DNA of 64,000 nucleotides from Flavobacterium ammoniigenes (GTDB lineage Bacteria > Bacteroidota > Bacteroidia > Flavobacteriales > Flavobacteriaceae), in contig NZ_AP025184.1 of the NCBI RefSeq assembly GCF_020886055.1, forward strand, positions 1,054,001 through 1,118,000, given 5' to 3'. The notes under the pieces are model-generated. The model was not told the origin of the DNA. It worked only from the letters and a program-made list of their open reading frames with translations, and did not search any database. Positions 9,520 through 18,420 of the stretch are shown piece after piece. A program made the translations under genes and the position numbers. The stretch's first letter is position 1, and every line of letters starts with the position of its first letter.

Positions 9520-9571
9520 TTCTTCATAAAAAGCTTTTATTTGTAAGTTGGATAAAAGCTTTCTTGAAGAA
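9520..9571 (+). other. Long interrupted hairpin between the GH16 and EEP genes
   Basis: Two stacked stems: TTCTTCA (9520-9526) with TGAAGAA (9565-9571), and AAAGCTTTTAT (9530-9540) with ATAAAAGCTTT (9552-9562), around an 11-nt loop. No T-run follows, so it is more likely an mRNA stability or processing element than an intrinsic terminator. Confidence 0.55.
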
Positions 9572-9587
9572 TTGATACCATTTCATT

Positions 9588-10424
9588 ATGAAAACCGATA
9601 AACGTATTTGGATTTTAATTATTTTGATTCTAGGAAGTCTAAGCTACAGTCAAAATTTAAAACTGATGTCTTATAATATTCGGTTGGATGTTGCTTCTGA
9701 TGGACAAAATGCCTGGCCTGTTCGAAAAGATTTTTTTGCCTCACAAATTCAATTCTACGAACCTGATATTATGGGGGTGCAAGAAGCAATGCCTAATCAA
9801 GTTCTAGATTTAGAGCAAATGCTTCCTCACTACAACCAAGTTGGTATAGGTAGAGAAGGCGAAGGTAAAGGAGAGTCTTCCAATATTTTTTATAAAAAAG
9901 AAAAGCTAAAAGTAATAACAACGAATACTTTTTGGTTATCTGAAACACCTGATGCAATATCTAAAGGTTGGGATGCTGCTTGTCATCGCGTATGTACATT
10001 TGCTCTTTTTCAGGATATAACTTCCAAAAGAAAATTTTGGATATTTAATACTCACTTAGATCATATTGGGGAGCAAGCAAGGGCTAATGGAATTAAACTA
10101 ATACTTTCAAAAATTGAACAGTACAATACAGATCAGTATCCTATTGTGTTTATGGGTGACTTTAATTTGGAACCCAACGACAAATCAATTGTAGCTCTTA
10201 AAATGCAAATGAATGACGCGAGTGAAATTAGTTTGCAAAAACCATTTGGACCTAATGGAACCTTTAATAATTTTGAATTTGACAAACCAGTTACTAGAAG
10301 AATAGACTACATTTTTATTTCTAAAAATGCCAAATTTGAAGTAAAAAAGTATGCTGTCTTAACGGATTCAAAAAATTTTAGATACCCCTCAGATCATTTT
10401 CCAGTTTATGTGGAAATTAAATAA
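9588..10424 (+). CDS. Secreted endonuclease/exonuclease/phosphatase (EEP) family hydrolase
   Basis: 278 residues with a signal peptide or N-terminal anchor (about 8-21, IWILIILILGSLSYSQ). The EEP fold signatures are all present: LMSYNIRLD, GVQEAM (metal-binding Glu), NTHLDHIG, VFMGDFNLEPND, RRIDYIF and PSDHFPV (catalytic Asp-His). The family includes nucleases, sphingomyelinases and inositol-phosphate phosphatases; this sub-group is often annotated only as 'endonuclease/exonuclease/phosphatase'. It is embedded between glucanase genes, so it may remove a phosphate-containing or other substituent from the glycan or simply be co-regulated. The substrate cannot be told from sequence. Confidence 0.8.
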   Translation: MKTDKRIWILIILILGSLSYSQNLKLMSYNIRLDVASDGQNAWPVRKDFFASQIQFYEPDIMGVQEAMPNQVLDLEQMLPHYNQVGIGREGEGKGESSNIFYKKEKLKVITTNTFWLSETPDAISKGWDAACHRVCTFALFQDITSKRKFWIFNTHLDHIGEQARANGIKLILSKIEQYNTDQYPIVFMGDFNLEPNDKSIVALKMQMNDASEISLQKPFGPNGTFNNFEFDKPVTRRIDYIFISKNAKFEVKKYAVLTDSKNFRYPSDHFPVYVEIK

Positions 10425-10444
10425 TTTGATTTACTAATTTATTT

Positions 10445-11893
10445 ATGTTTAAAAATATGATCCTATATTCTTTACTAAGTTTATCCATCAGCTTGTTTAG
10501 TTGTTCCTCATCTACTGATACAGTATTGCCTGAGGTATCTCCTAAAGTCCCTTCGGTACAAGTAAATGAAGTTGATTATTGGTTAACGAATGGAGCCAAA
10601 AATACTTTTCTACAAAAGCAAACTGGAATTTTGACATTTGGATCTACTTACAATGTATATCCAAGTATTGAAGTAGATGCCACACAAACCTATCAAACTA
10701 TTGATGGCTTTGGTTTTACTTTGACAGGTGGAAGTGCGCAGAGTATTAACCTATTGAATACGCAAAAACGAAAAGATTTATTGCAAGAATTATTCGGAAA
10801 AAATGACAATTCGATTTCAATTAGCTATCTCCGAATTAGCATTGGAGCTTCTGATTTGAATGCGGCTCCATTTTCTTACAATGATTTAGCTGCAGGTCAA
10901 ACAGATGTAAGCTTATCACAATTCAGTTTGAACCCCGATAAAAATGACCTGATTCCAATGTTAAAAGAAATTTTGGCAATCAATCCGCAAATGAAAATTA
11001 TAGCTACACCTTGGTCACCACCTACCTGGATGAAAGATAATAATAGCTTTATTGGAGGAAGTCTAAAGCCAGAATTTTACCGAGTTTATGCAAATTATTT
11101 TGTAAAATATATTCAAAAAATGAAAGAGGAAGGCATTGCAATAACCGCAATTACTCCTCAAAATGAACCCTTACATCCAGGAAATAATCCGAGTATGTAT
11201 ATGACCGCTTTGCAACAAGCAGATTTTATTAAAAATTATTTAGGACCTGCTTTTGCCAATGCTAATTTGACTACCAAAATTATAATTTACGATCATAATT
11301 GCAATAAACCAGAATATCCCTTGGCAATATTAAATGATGTTGGCGCTAATCCCTATGTGGATGGTTCTGCATTTCATTTGTATGAAGGTGATATAAGTGC
11401 TATGTCTACCGTTCATAATGCTTACCCAAATAAGAACCTTTATTTTACCGAACAATATACGGGTACTTCAGGCACTTTTGATGGTGACCTAAAGTGGCAT
11501 TTGAAAAATGTAATTATTGGTTCTATGCGCAACTGGAGCAAAGTGGCAATGGAATGGAATTTAGCTAACGATGCTAATTTTAGACCTTTTACCCCAGGCG
11601 GATGTTCTACTTGTAAAGGGGGTTTAACTATAAATGGTTCTGATAGTTTTGAGCGAAATGTTGGGTATTATATTATTGCTCATGCTTCTAAATTTGTTCC
11701 TGCGGGTTCGGTTCGTATTGCTTCAAATCAAACGCCCAATTTAAATACAGTGGCTTTTAAAACACCAACGGGAAAAACAGTTCTTATCATTGAAAATGAT
11801 GGGTCTGCTAATGAATTATTTAACATAAAGTCAAATGGAAAATGGGTTACAACCGCTATTGATGCAGGTGCTGTTGCTACTTTTATTTGGTAA
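10445..11893 (+). CDS. GH30-family glucosidase/endo-beta-1,6-glucanase lipoprotein
   Basis: 482 residues with lipobox SLFSC (Cys20). A (beta/alpha)8 GH30 catalytic domain with flanking beta-sandwich follows: IDGFGFTLTGGSA near 86-98, TPWSPPTWMKDNN near 188-200, acid/base Glu241 in TPQNEP, and nucleophile Glu336 in YFTEQYTG. GH30 members related to glucocerebrosidase include beta-1,6-glucanases that trim laminarin side branches, which fits this locus. It is followed 19 bp later by a second GH30 gene, so the pair may attack different linkages or act in different compartments (lipoprotein here, soluble signal peptide there). Confidence 0.9.
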   Translation: MFKNMILYSLLSLSISLFSCSSSTDTVLPEVSPKVPSVQVNEVDYWLTNGAKNTFLQKQTGILTFGSTYNVYPSIEVDATQTYQTIDGFGFTLTGGSAQSINLLNTQKRKDLLQELFGKNDNSISISYLRISIGASDLNAAPFSYNDLAAGQTDVSLSQFSLNPDKNDLIPMLKEILAINPQMKIIATPWSPPTWMKDNNSFIGGSLKPEFYRVYANYFVKYIQKMKEEGIAITAITPQNEPLHPGNNPSMYMTALQQADFIKNYLGPAFANANLTTKIIIYDHNCNKPEYPLAILNDVGANPYVDGSAFHLYEGDISAMSTVHNAYPNKNLYFTEQYTGTSGTFDGDLKWHLKNVIIGSMRNWSKVAMEWNLANDANFRPFTPGGCSTCKGGLTINGSDSFERNVGYYIIAHASKFVPAGSVRIASNQTPNLNTVAFKTPTGKTVLIIENDGSANELFNIKSNGKWVTTAIDAGAVATFIW

Positions 11894-11912
11894 ACTATTC
11901 AAATTTCAAACC

Positions 11913-13355
11913 ATGTTAAAATACAGTATTTTAAGTATAATAATCATGTCCTTTTCAAGTTACGGGCAAGAGATACAAAAGTTATATTCTAAAGAAAAGT
12001 TAATCCAAGTATTTACTACAGCAGAAAATACAGATTTACGTTTGACCCCAACAAACAACCTAAATTTTATCCCTTCTCAACAACCTATTGAAAGCGAGAT
12101 TTCAGTTTATGTAAATCCTACTCAATCCTTCCAAAATTTTATGGGAATTGGAGGCGCAATAACCGATGCAAGTGCCGAGGTTTTTGCAAAATTGAGTGCA
12201 GTTAAACAAGCGGAGTTGATCACAGCCTATTATGATAAAAAAAATGGGATAGGGTATTCTTTGTTGCGAACTTCTATTCATAGTTCTGATTTTGCAAGTG
12301 AAAGTTATACCTACATTCAAGAAGGAGATCAGGAATTGAAAACATTTTCAATAGATCATGACAAGAAATATCGAATTCCAATGATCAAACGTGCCATTCA
12401 ATCTGCAGGTGGAAATTTGCTTTTGTATGCTTCCCCTTGGAGTCCTCCGTCCTTTATGAAAAGTAACAAAACCATGCTTAAAGGAGGAACCTTATTACCT
12501 GAATTTTATCAGGCTTGGGCAAATTATTATGCCAAGTTTGTAAAAGCCTACGAAAAAGAAGGCATGCCTATTTGGGGAATTACGATTCAAAATGAACCAA
12601 TGGCTACTCAAACATGGGAATCCTGTTTGTTCACTGCTGATGCCGAAAGAAATTTTCTTAAAAATTATCTTGGACCAACAATGCAAAAAGAGGGTTTAAG
12701 TTCAAAAAAAATAGTAGTTTGGGATCACAATCGTGATTTAATGAATTATAGAGCTAATGTAATTTTTGATGATCCAGAAGCTTCTAAATACGCATGGGGA
12801 ATGGGGTTTCATTGGTATGAAACATGGTCTGGTGGACAGCCCATGTTTGATAATGTTCGTAAAGTATATGAAGCTTATCCTTCTAAAAATTTATTGTTTA
12901 CCGAAGGTTGTGTAGAACGTTTTGATGCCAAAAAATATCAATTTTGGGGGAATGCAGAACGTTACGGAACTTCGATGATTAATGATTTTAATAATGGAAC
13001 CGTTGGGTGGACCGATTGGAATATTCTTTTGGACGAAAATGGAGGGCCCAATCATAAAGGGAATTTTTGTTTTGCACCCATACATGCGGATATGAAAACT
13101 GGGGAGTTAATTTATACTCCAAGTTATTATTATATCGGGCATTTTTCTAAATTTATACGCCCTGATGCCAAACGTATAAGTACAGCTTCAAGTAGAAGTA
13201 ATTTGTTAAGTACTACATTTAAGAATCTCGATGGAAGTTTTGTGACAGTAGTTATGAATTCATCTTCAGACAAGATAAAATACAATTTGATTTTAGGCAC
13301 TGAAAAAACAATAGTTGAAATACCGCCACACGCTATTCAAACGTTGGTTTATTAA
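11913..13355 (+). CDS. GH30-family glucosidase/beta-1,6-glucanase, secreted
   Basis: 480 residues from ATG 11913. This start is chosen because it gives a clean signal peptide (MLKYSILSIIIMSFSSYGQ) just after the previous stop; a longer reading overlapping the previous gene would add a segment with no signal peptide. GH30 features: MGIGGAITDASAEVF, SPWSPPSFMKSN, acid/base Glu228 in IQNEP, nucleophile Glu331 in LLFTEGC, and GFHWYETW. No lipobox, so it is probably periplasmic. It shares only the fold and motifs with the preceding GH30, so it looks like an old paralogue or a separate subfamily rather than a recent duplicate. Confidence 0.9.
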   Translation: MLKYSILSIIIMSFSSYGQEIQKLYSKEKLIQVFTTAENTDLRLTPTNNLNFIPSQQPIESEISVYVNPTQSFQNFMGIGGAITDASAEVFAKLSAVKQAELITAYYDKKNGIGYSLLRTSIHSSDFASESYTYIQEGDQELKTFSIDHDKKYRIPMIKRAIQSAGGNLLLYASPWSPPSFMKSNKTMLKGGTLLPEFYQAWANYYAKFVKAYEKEGMPIWGITIQNEPMATQTWESCLFTADAERNFLKNYLGPTMQKEGLSSKKIVVWDHNRDLMNYRANVIFDDPEASKYAWGMGFHWYETWSGGQPMFDNVRKVYEAYPSKNLLFTEGCVERFDAKKYQFWGNAERYGTSMINDFNNGTVGWTDWNILLDENGGPNHKGNFCFAPIHADMKTGELIYTPSYYYIGHFSKFIRPDAKRISTASSRSNLLSTTFKNLDGSFVTVVMNSSSDKIKYNLILGTEKTIVEIPPHAIQTLVY

Positions 13356-13376
13356 TTTATATTTAAAATAGAATAC

Positions 13377-15602
13377 ATGAAAAAAGTAAGTTTTATTGGG
13401 TTGTTATTTTTCTCCATATTAGGATTTTCTCAACAAAAAACAATTGATCAAAAAGTCGAAGCATTGTTAAAACAAATGACTTTGGAGGAAAAAATTGGTC
13501 AGTTAAATCAATACACTGGTAATAATCAGGCAACAGGTCCAATTACCATCAATCCCAATAAAGAAGCTGAAATCAAAAACGGTTTGATCGGTTCGATGTT
13601 GAATGTAATTGGTACAAAATATACGCGCCAATACCAAGAATTGGCCATGCAATCCCGATTAAAAATTCCGTTGTTGTTTGGGCAAGACGTCATTCATGGT
13701 TACAAAACTACGTTTCCAATTCCCTTAGCTGAAGCAGCTAGTTGGGATATGGATGCTATTGCTTTGGGTGCTCGAATTGCAGCCGTTGAGGCATCTGCAA
13801 GCGGGATTCATTGGACTTTTGCCCCTATGGTTGATATTGCTCGTGATCCTCGTTGGGGTCGTGTGATGGAAGGAGCAGGTGAGGATACCTATTTAGGGTC
13901 TAAAATTGCGGTTGCAAGAGTAAAAGGATTTCAAGGCAATCTAGGCGACGTGAATTCGGTGATGGCTTGTGTAAAACACTTTGTAGGGTATGGTGCTGCA
14001 GTTGGTGGCCGTGATTACAATTCGGTAGACATGAGTGATAGAATGTTGTGGGAAACGTATTTACCACCGTTCAAAGCGGCATTGGATGCTGGAGCTGCAA
14101 CGTTTATGAATTCGTTCAACGATTTGAATGGGGTGCCAGCAACCGGAAATAAATTTTTACAACGTGACATTTTAAAAGGGAAATGGAATTTTCAAGGTTT
14201 TGTAGTTTCTGATTGGGGTTCTATTGGCGAAATGGTCAATCACGGAAATGTGAAAGACAACAAAGAAGCGGCTCAACTAGCTATAACAGCTGGAAGCGAT
14301 ATGGATATGGAAAGTAATGCCTACCGTTACAATTTGGGACAATTAGTTCAAGAAGGTAAAGTAGATATAGCTTTGATTGACGATGCTGTAAAGCGTATTT
14401 TAAGAAAGAAAATGGAATTGGGATTATTTGACGATCCTTACAAATATTCTAATCCAAAACGCGAAGCCAAAGAATTAAATAATCCGTTGCATCGAAAAAT
14501 TGCACGTGATATGGCGGCTAAAAGTATTGTTTTATTGAAAAATGAAAAACAGCTTTTGCCTTTGTCAAAAGACTTGAAAAAGATTGCCTTTATTGGTCCT
14601 TTGGTAAAAGAACATAAAGAAAATATGGGATTTTGGGCAGTGGAATTGCCTGAGTTAGATTATAACAAACATGTAGTTTCCCAATGGGAAGGTTTACAAA
14701 ATAAATTGGGTCAAAACACGCAATTATTATATGCTAAAGGATGTGAAATCGAAGGAAATAATAAAGATGGATTTGCTGAAGCGATTGCAGTTGCTAATCA
14801 AGCTGATGTGGTAATTGTGAGTATCGGTGAGAGAGGCAATATGAGTGGAGAAGCTAAAAGTAGAAGTAATATTCACATACCAGGCGTACAAGAAGAATTG
14901 GTACAAGCATTGCAAGCGACAGGAAAACCGGTGATTGTTTTGATTAATGCTGGACGCCCTCTTGTTTTTAATCAAACTGCAGATACGGCACCGGCTATTT
15001 TATATACTTGGTGGTTAGGAACTGAAGCTGGTAATGCTATTGCAGATGTGTTGTTTGGCGATTACAATCCGTCAGGAAAATTGCCAATGACTTTTCCACG
15101 TGAAGAAGGTCAGTTGCCCATTTATTACAACCATTTTAATACTGGAAGACCAGCACCTAATGAAACGGCTTTCAACTATGTTTCGGCCTACACTGATTTG
15201 AAAAATAGCCCAAAATTTGCATTTGGACACGGTTTGAGTTATACCACGTTTACCTATGCCGATTTGAAATTATCAAAAAACAAAATAAGCGATTCGGATA
15301 CTATTGAAGTTAGTTTTCAATTAACTAATTCGGGAAAATTTGCAGGAAATGAAGTAGTGCAATTGTATCTAAGAGACAAAGTAGGTTCAGTAGTTCGTCC
15401 CATTATTGAATTAAAAGATTTTCAAAAAATCTATTTGAATGCTGGCGAAACAAAAACAATTCAATTTACTATTGACAAAGAAAAATTAGCATTCTACAAC
15501 GAGCAATTAGAATGGAATACAGAAGCAGGCGATTTTGATGTAATGATTGGAACCTCTTCATCAGATATTCGTTTAAAAACAACATTTGAATTGGTTAAAT
15601 AA
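13377..15602 (+). CDS. bglX: GH3 beta-glucosidase (BglX-like), periplasmic
   Basis: 741 residues, the usual length for BglX-type enzymes. Signal peptide MKKVSFIGLLFFSILGFSQ, then the GH3 N-terminal barrel with KHFVGYG (Lys200-His201) and nucleophile Asp279 in GFVVSDWGS, the C-terminal alpha/beta sandwich (SIVLLKNEKQLLPL; SIGERGNMSGEAKSR, with the likely acid/base Glu), and a C-terminal fibronectin-III-like domain (NSGKFAGNEVVQLYL). It releases glucose from the non-reducing ends of beta-gluco-oligosaccharides and is the last enzyme of the locus. It begins 21 bp after the GH30 gene and is followed by a strong terminator. Confidence 0.92.
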   Translation: MKKVSFIGLLFFSILGFSQQKTIDQKVEALLKQMTLEEKIGQLNQYTGNNQATGPITINPNKEAEIKNGLIGSMLNVIGTKYTRQYQELAMQSRLKIPLLFGQDVIHGYKTTFPIPLAEAASWDMDAIALGARIAAVEASASGIHWTFAPMVDIARDPRWGRVMEGAGEDTYLGSKIAVARVKGFQGNLGDVNSVMACVKHFVGYGAAVGGRDYNSVDMSDRMLWETYLPPFKAALDAGAATFMNSFNDLNGVPATGNKFLQRDILKGKWNFQGFVVSDWGSIGEMVNHGNVKDNKEAAQLAITAGSDMDMESNAYRYNLGQLVQEGKVDIALIDDAVKRILRKKMELGLFDDPYKYSNPKREAKELNNPLHRKIARDMAAKSIVLLKNEKQLLPLSKDLKKIAFIGPLVKEHKENMGFWAVELPELDYNKHVVSQWEGLQNKLGQNTQLLYAKGCEIEGNNKDGFAEAIAVANQADVVIVSIGERGNMSGEAKSRSNIHIPGVQEELVQALQATGKPVIVLINAGRPLVFNQTADTAPAILYTWWLGTEAGNAIADVLFGDYNPSGKLPMTFPREEGQLPIYYNHFNTGRPAPNETAFNYVSAYTDLKNSPKFAFGHGLSYTTFTYADLKLSKNKISDSDTIEVSFQLTNSGKFAGNEVVQLYLRDKVGSVVRPIIELKDFQKIYLNAGETKTIQFTIDKEKLAFYNEQLEWNTEAGDFDVMIGTSSSDIRLKTTFELVK

Positions 15603-15645
15603 ACTAAAATTCAAAACAACTATAAAGTAGAGTAGATTGTAGTGT

Positions 15646-15686
15646 AATAAGGGATGCTAATTTGTTTTAGTATCCCTTATTTTTTT
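15646..15686 (+). terminator. Intrinsic terminator ending the glucan operon
   Basis: A 15-bp stem (AATAAGGGATGCTAA with TTAGTATCCCTTATT, one G-T wobble) around a 6-nt loop, followed by a run of T to 15686. It lies 44 bp after the GH3 stop. Confidence 0.85.
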
Positions 15687-15769
15687 GGTTCGTTATAAAT
15701 TTTGACCGTTTCGGTATATATAGTATATTCGTTGCACCCAAAAACGGCAACAATTCTAAAATCAAATTC

Positions 15770-16525
15770 ATGTTAAAAGAAGTTATCGCAAACCAAAAAA
15801 ATTACCAACCGGGTTTATCTACGGATTGTGTTATTTTTGGATTTCATGACAATCAATTAAAAGTATTGTTAATCAAAACCAAATTCAGTGAAGATTGGGC
15901 TTTGCCAGGAGGTTTTGTTCTTTTAGATGAAGGGATTGATGAGGCTGCAGTTCATGTATTAAAGGGACGGACAGGATTAGAAGGGATTTTTCTTAGACAA
16001 TTCGCTACTTTTGGTCAAGCTAACAGAAATTCTATTGAGAAGAGTCAACAAGTATTGGATTTTTATGGAATTTCATCGGAGGAAGGACAATGGTTTTTAA
16101 ACCGTTTTGTAACTATAGGTTATTATGCTTTAGTTGATTTTTTGAAAGCCGTTCCGCAACCTGAAGGGAAAAATGAAATTGTAGAATGGATTGATTGTAA
16201 TGCGGTTCCTAGTTTAATTGTAGACCTCAAAGAAATTTTTGATAAAGCACTTGAAACACTTCGAATGGAATTGAATCAAGTTCCTGTGGGCTATAATTTA
16301 TTACCAGAAAAATTCACGATTCCTGAATTACAAAAATTATACGAAACCATTTTAGGCAGACAACTCGACCGCCGCAACTTTCTACGTAAAATAACTTCCA
16401 TTGGGATTTTGACGAAATTGGATGAAAAGAAAAGTAATGTCGCTCACAAAGCGCCTAACTTGTATTCTTTTGATAAAGATCGATACGAAGAAGTCTTGAA
16501 AATTGGTTTGCACCAAGGTTGGTAA
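15770..16525 (+). CDS. Nudix-fold transcriptional regulator (NrtR/AraR-type), Nudix box inactive
   Basis: 251 residues. Residues about 15-150 are a Nudix fold (LSTDCVIFGFHDNQLKVLLIKTK, WALPGGFV). The Nudix box starts at Gly48 but the catalytic REUxEE is replaced: His62-Val63 stand where Arg-Glu should be and Gly66-Arg67 where Glu-Glu should be, so hydrolysis is very unlikely. Residues about 170-250 form the winged-helix DNA-binding domain typical of this regulator class (FTIPELQKLYETILGRQLDRRNFLRKI). Known relatives control NAD or sugar (arabinose, xylose) genes and sense a nucleotide or sugar ligand in the Nudix fold. The ligand and targets here are unknown; the convergent GH13 gene and the upstream glucan locus are candidates. 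A weak -7 element TATATTCG is at 15724-15731. Confidence 0.85.
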   Translation: MLKEVIANQKNYQPGLSTDCVIFGFHDNQLKVLLIKTKFSEDWALPGGFVLLDEGIDEAAVHVLKGRTGLEGIFLRQFATFGQANRNSIEKSQQVLDFYGISSEEGQWFLNRFVTIGYYALVDFLKAVPQPEGKNEIVEWIDCNAVPSLIVDLKEIFDKALETLRMELNQVPVGYNLLPEKFTIPELQKLYETILGRQLDRRNFLRKITSIGILTKLDEKKSNVAHKAPNLYSFDKDRYEEVLKIGLHQGW

Positions 16526-16534
16526 AATCCATCG

Positions 16535-16580
16535 ATAAATAAAAAAGGGTTGTCTCAATTGACAACCCTTTTTTATTTAT
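16535..16580. terminator. Bidirectional terminator between convergent genes
   Basis: A perfect 20-bp inverted repeat with a 6-nt loop, GGGTTGTC/GACAACCC at the core and A/T runs on both sides (16535-16554 with 16561-16580). It serves the Nudix regulator on the plus strand and the GH13 gene on the minus strand, and includes that gene's stop codon. Confidence 0.88.
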
Positions 16581-18313
16581 AATGTTTTCAATTCTCCGGA
16601 ATCAGTATACTGAATCGAAAATTCATGTGTGGTCAGATTGGCTTTCAATTGCGCCATATCGTCTTCGTTTTTCCAAATAAGGTGCAATTCATTGTCAGCA
16701 GCGTCTCCAAATTCTAAACTTCCTGAGAAGGCTTTTGAGGTATTGCGTAGACGAAGTAAATCCAATTGTTTGAGAACAACTTCTCTTTTCAATCCTGCAT
16801 GAATAGCTTCGGTACTTAAGGTAGTTCGGTTGATTTCTTTGTGACCGTCTTTTCCTGCTTTTTCTACTCCTGCATAATCATTGGCACCCGCAAAAATATC
16901 CAAATACCAAATTTGAGGAATTCCCGGCATAAAGAGTTGGATGGCTCTAGCTAAGGCTAATTTTTGTTCGCTTTCTCCAAGCGCACTAAAGTAAGTCGCA
17001 TTCACTTGGTAATACGATATTTTTTTACCGTCGGCACCGTATAGATTCTTCACCAAACCACCTCGTTCAATGATGAGGTTCATCAAGTCTTCGATTTCGT
17101 TATCTTCCAACAATCCTTTTTGGTACACACCATTCACTTCTTTTCCTTTCAAATCCAAAACAGGAATTCCATCGTGGCAACCTAACATGTTGACTGTTTT
17201 CAAGCCTTTGGTGATAATGTCATTCGCCCAAGTCAAAAGTGCTTTGTTGCTTCCTTTTTCAATCGCGTGAATACACAATCCAGGCAAGAAGAAATCGTAA
17301 ATAGCATAACCTTCTTTGGCTACTTCCTCGTGCAAATGCAAACCGTATTCGGCGTGAATTTCGGGTAATAATTGCAAATTATTTCGTTGGGCAATTTCGT
17401 TAATTCGAGCCAAATAATCCCAAGTACCCGGTTTGTTGAAGAAATTACTTTCGCCAATGGCTTTGTGCAAATACGCAAAAGCATCCAAACGTAAAATTTG
17501 TCCGCCGTAACTCGCCACTTTAGCCAAAACGTCTTCATAAAATTCCCAAACCAAAGGCGAATTGGCATTCACATCCATTTGGCCTAAATACTCCCGCTTG
17601 CTGTTTACAATTTTCAGTACTTCAGCCGTTAGTTCTTTGTCATGACCTAAATCAATAGTTTGAATATCAATATTTTCGTCAATAGCATTATTTATTTTTT
17701 CGCAAATAGTATCGGCTTCTTCTGCTGAAATGCTAGTTAGAGATTGTAAGTCGGCAACACTGATTTTTTGAAAGCTAACTTTTTGATAAAAAGTGTTCCA
17801 ATAGGGTCTTTCTTGTCCGTCAGGAAATACGATATTTAAAATGGGCAAACCTGATTTTCGCATGAACAGTTTGTCCAAATATTCTTTATTTGGAACTATA
17901 ATTCCATCTTCTCCAAGCGTTCCGTTGCCTTTCCAGAATTCATTCCAGTCAATAAAAAAATCTTTGAATTTGGATTGATCTCCGTGAGCAATCAAATCTT
18001 TAAATTGAGGAGAAGCAACGGATAAGTGATTCAATACAATGTCAAATTTCAACTGAATATTCAAAGCTTTCAAGGCTTCGATGTCTTGTTTGGAAACTAA
18101 TTCTTCATTAATGTTATAGTCAACAATAGAAAAGCCTCGGTCTAAATCACTATTAAAAAAAGTAGGCAATACATAAAAAAGAGAGAAAGTATCCTTGAAT
18201 TCTGGTAGTTGCAACATGCTAACGATATCCTTTAATTGAGATCCAATACTATCTGGATACGCGTTCAACATAACGCCGTTAGAAATGCTTTTTGTAGTTG
18301 TAATTGATGACAT
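16577..18313 (-). CDS. GH13 (subfamily 18-like) sucrose phosphorylase or related glucosyl phosphorylase
   Basis: 578 residues from ATG 18313; an upstream in-frame TTG at 18352 overlaps the promoter element and is rejected. No signal peptide, so cytoplasmic. Layout follows sucrose phosphorylase: NAYPDSIG near the start, DIVLNHLS, nucleophile Asp in RLDAFAYLHKAIG, acid/base Glu in LLPEIHAEYG, transition-state His-Asp in LGCHDGIPVLDL, and QVNATYFSALGE...RAIQLFMPGIPQIWYL. It would phosphorolyse sucrose or a glucosyl-glycerol/glycerate-type substrate to glucose 1-phosphate. Compared with the Bifidobacterium enzyme as I recall it, there is an extra, partly helical stretch of roughly 60 residues around 185-245 before the nucleophile strand. 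Substrate not certain. Confidence 0.78.
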   Translation of the reverse strand: MSSITTTKSISNGVMLNAYPDSIGSQLKDIVSMLQLPEFKDTFSLFYVLPTFFNSDLDRGFSIVDYNINEELVSKQDIEALKALNIQLKFDIVLNHLSVASPQFKDLIAHGDQSKFKDFFIDWNEFWKGNGTLGEDGIIVPNKEYLDKLFMRKSGLPILNIVFPDGQERPYWNTFYQKVSFQKISVADLQSLTSISAEEADTICEKINNAIDENIDIQTIDLGHDKELTAEVLKIVNSKREYLGQMDVNANSPLVWEFYEDVLAKVASYGGQILRLDAFAYLHKAIGESNFFNKPGTWDYLARINEIAQRNNLQLLPEIHAEYGLHLHEEVAKEGYAIYDFFLPGLCIHAIEKGSNKALLTWANDIITKGLKTVNMLGCHDGIPVLDLKGKEVNGVYQKGLLEDNEIEDLMNLIIERGGLVKNLYGADGKKISYYQVNATYFSALGESEQKLALARAIQLFMPGIPQIWYLDIFAGANDYAGVEKAGKDGHKEINRTTLSTEAIHAGLKREVVLKQLDLLRLRNTSKAFSGSLEFGDAADNELHLIWKNEDDMAQLKANLTTHEFSIQYTDSGELKTL

Positions 18314-18349
18314 TGTGTAGTTGTAGATTGTAGTCGGTTTAATTTTTGC

Positions 18350-18357
18350 CAAAGTTA
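18350..18357 (-). promoter_or_regulatory. -7 promoter element (TAACTTTG) of the GH13 gene
   Basis: TAACTTTG fits the Bacteroidota -7 consensus TAnnTTTG and leaves about 36 nt before ATG 18313. No good -33 TTG is seen at the usual distance. Confidence 0.6.
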
Positions 18358-18420
18358 CTAATAAAATTCACGAACTAAAAGAAGGTATTTTACTTTGTAT
18401 AGAATAGGAATAAGAAACAT

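Noticed and set aside
11835..11912. Longer reading of the second GH30 gene starting inside the previous gene
   Set aside because: It would overlap the first GH30 coding region and place a non-signal segment before a clean signal peptide at ATG 11913.
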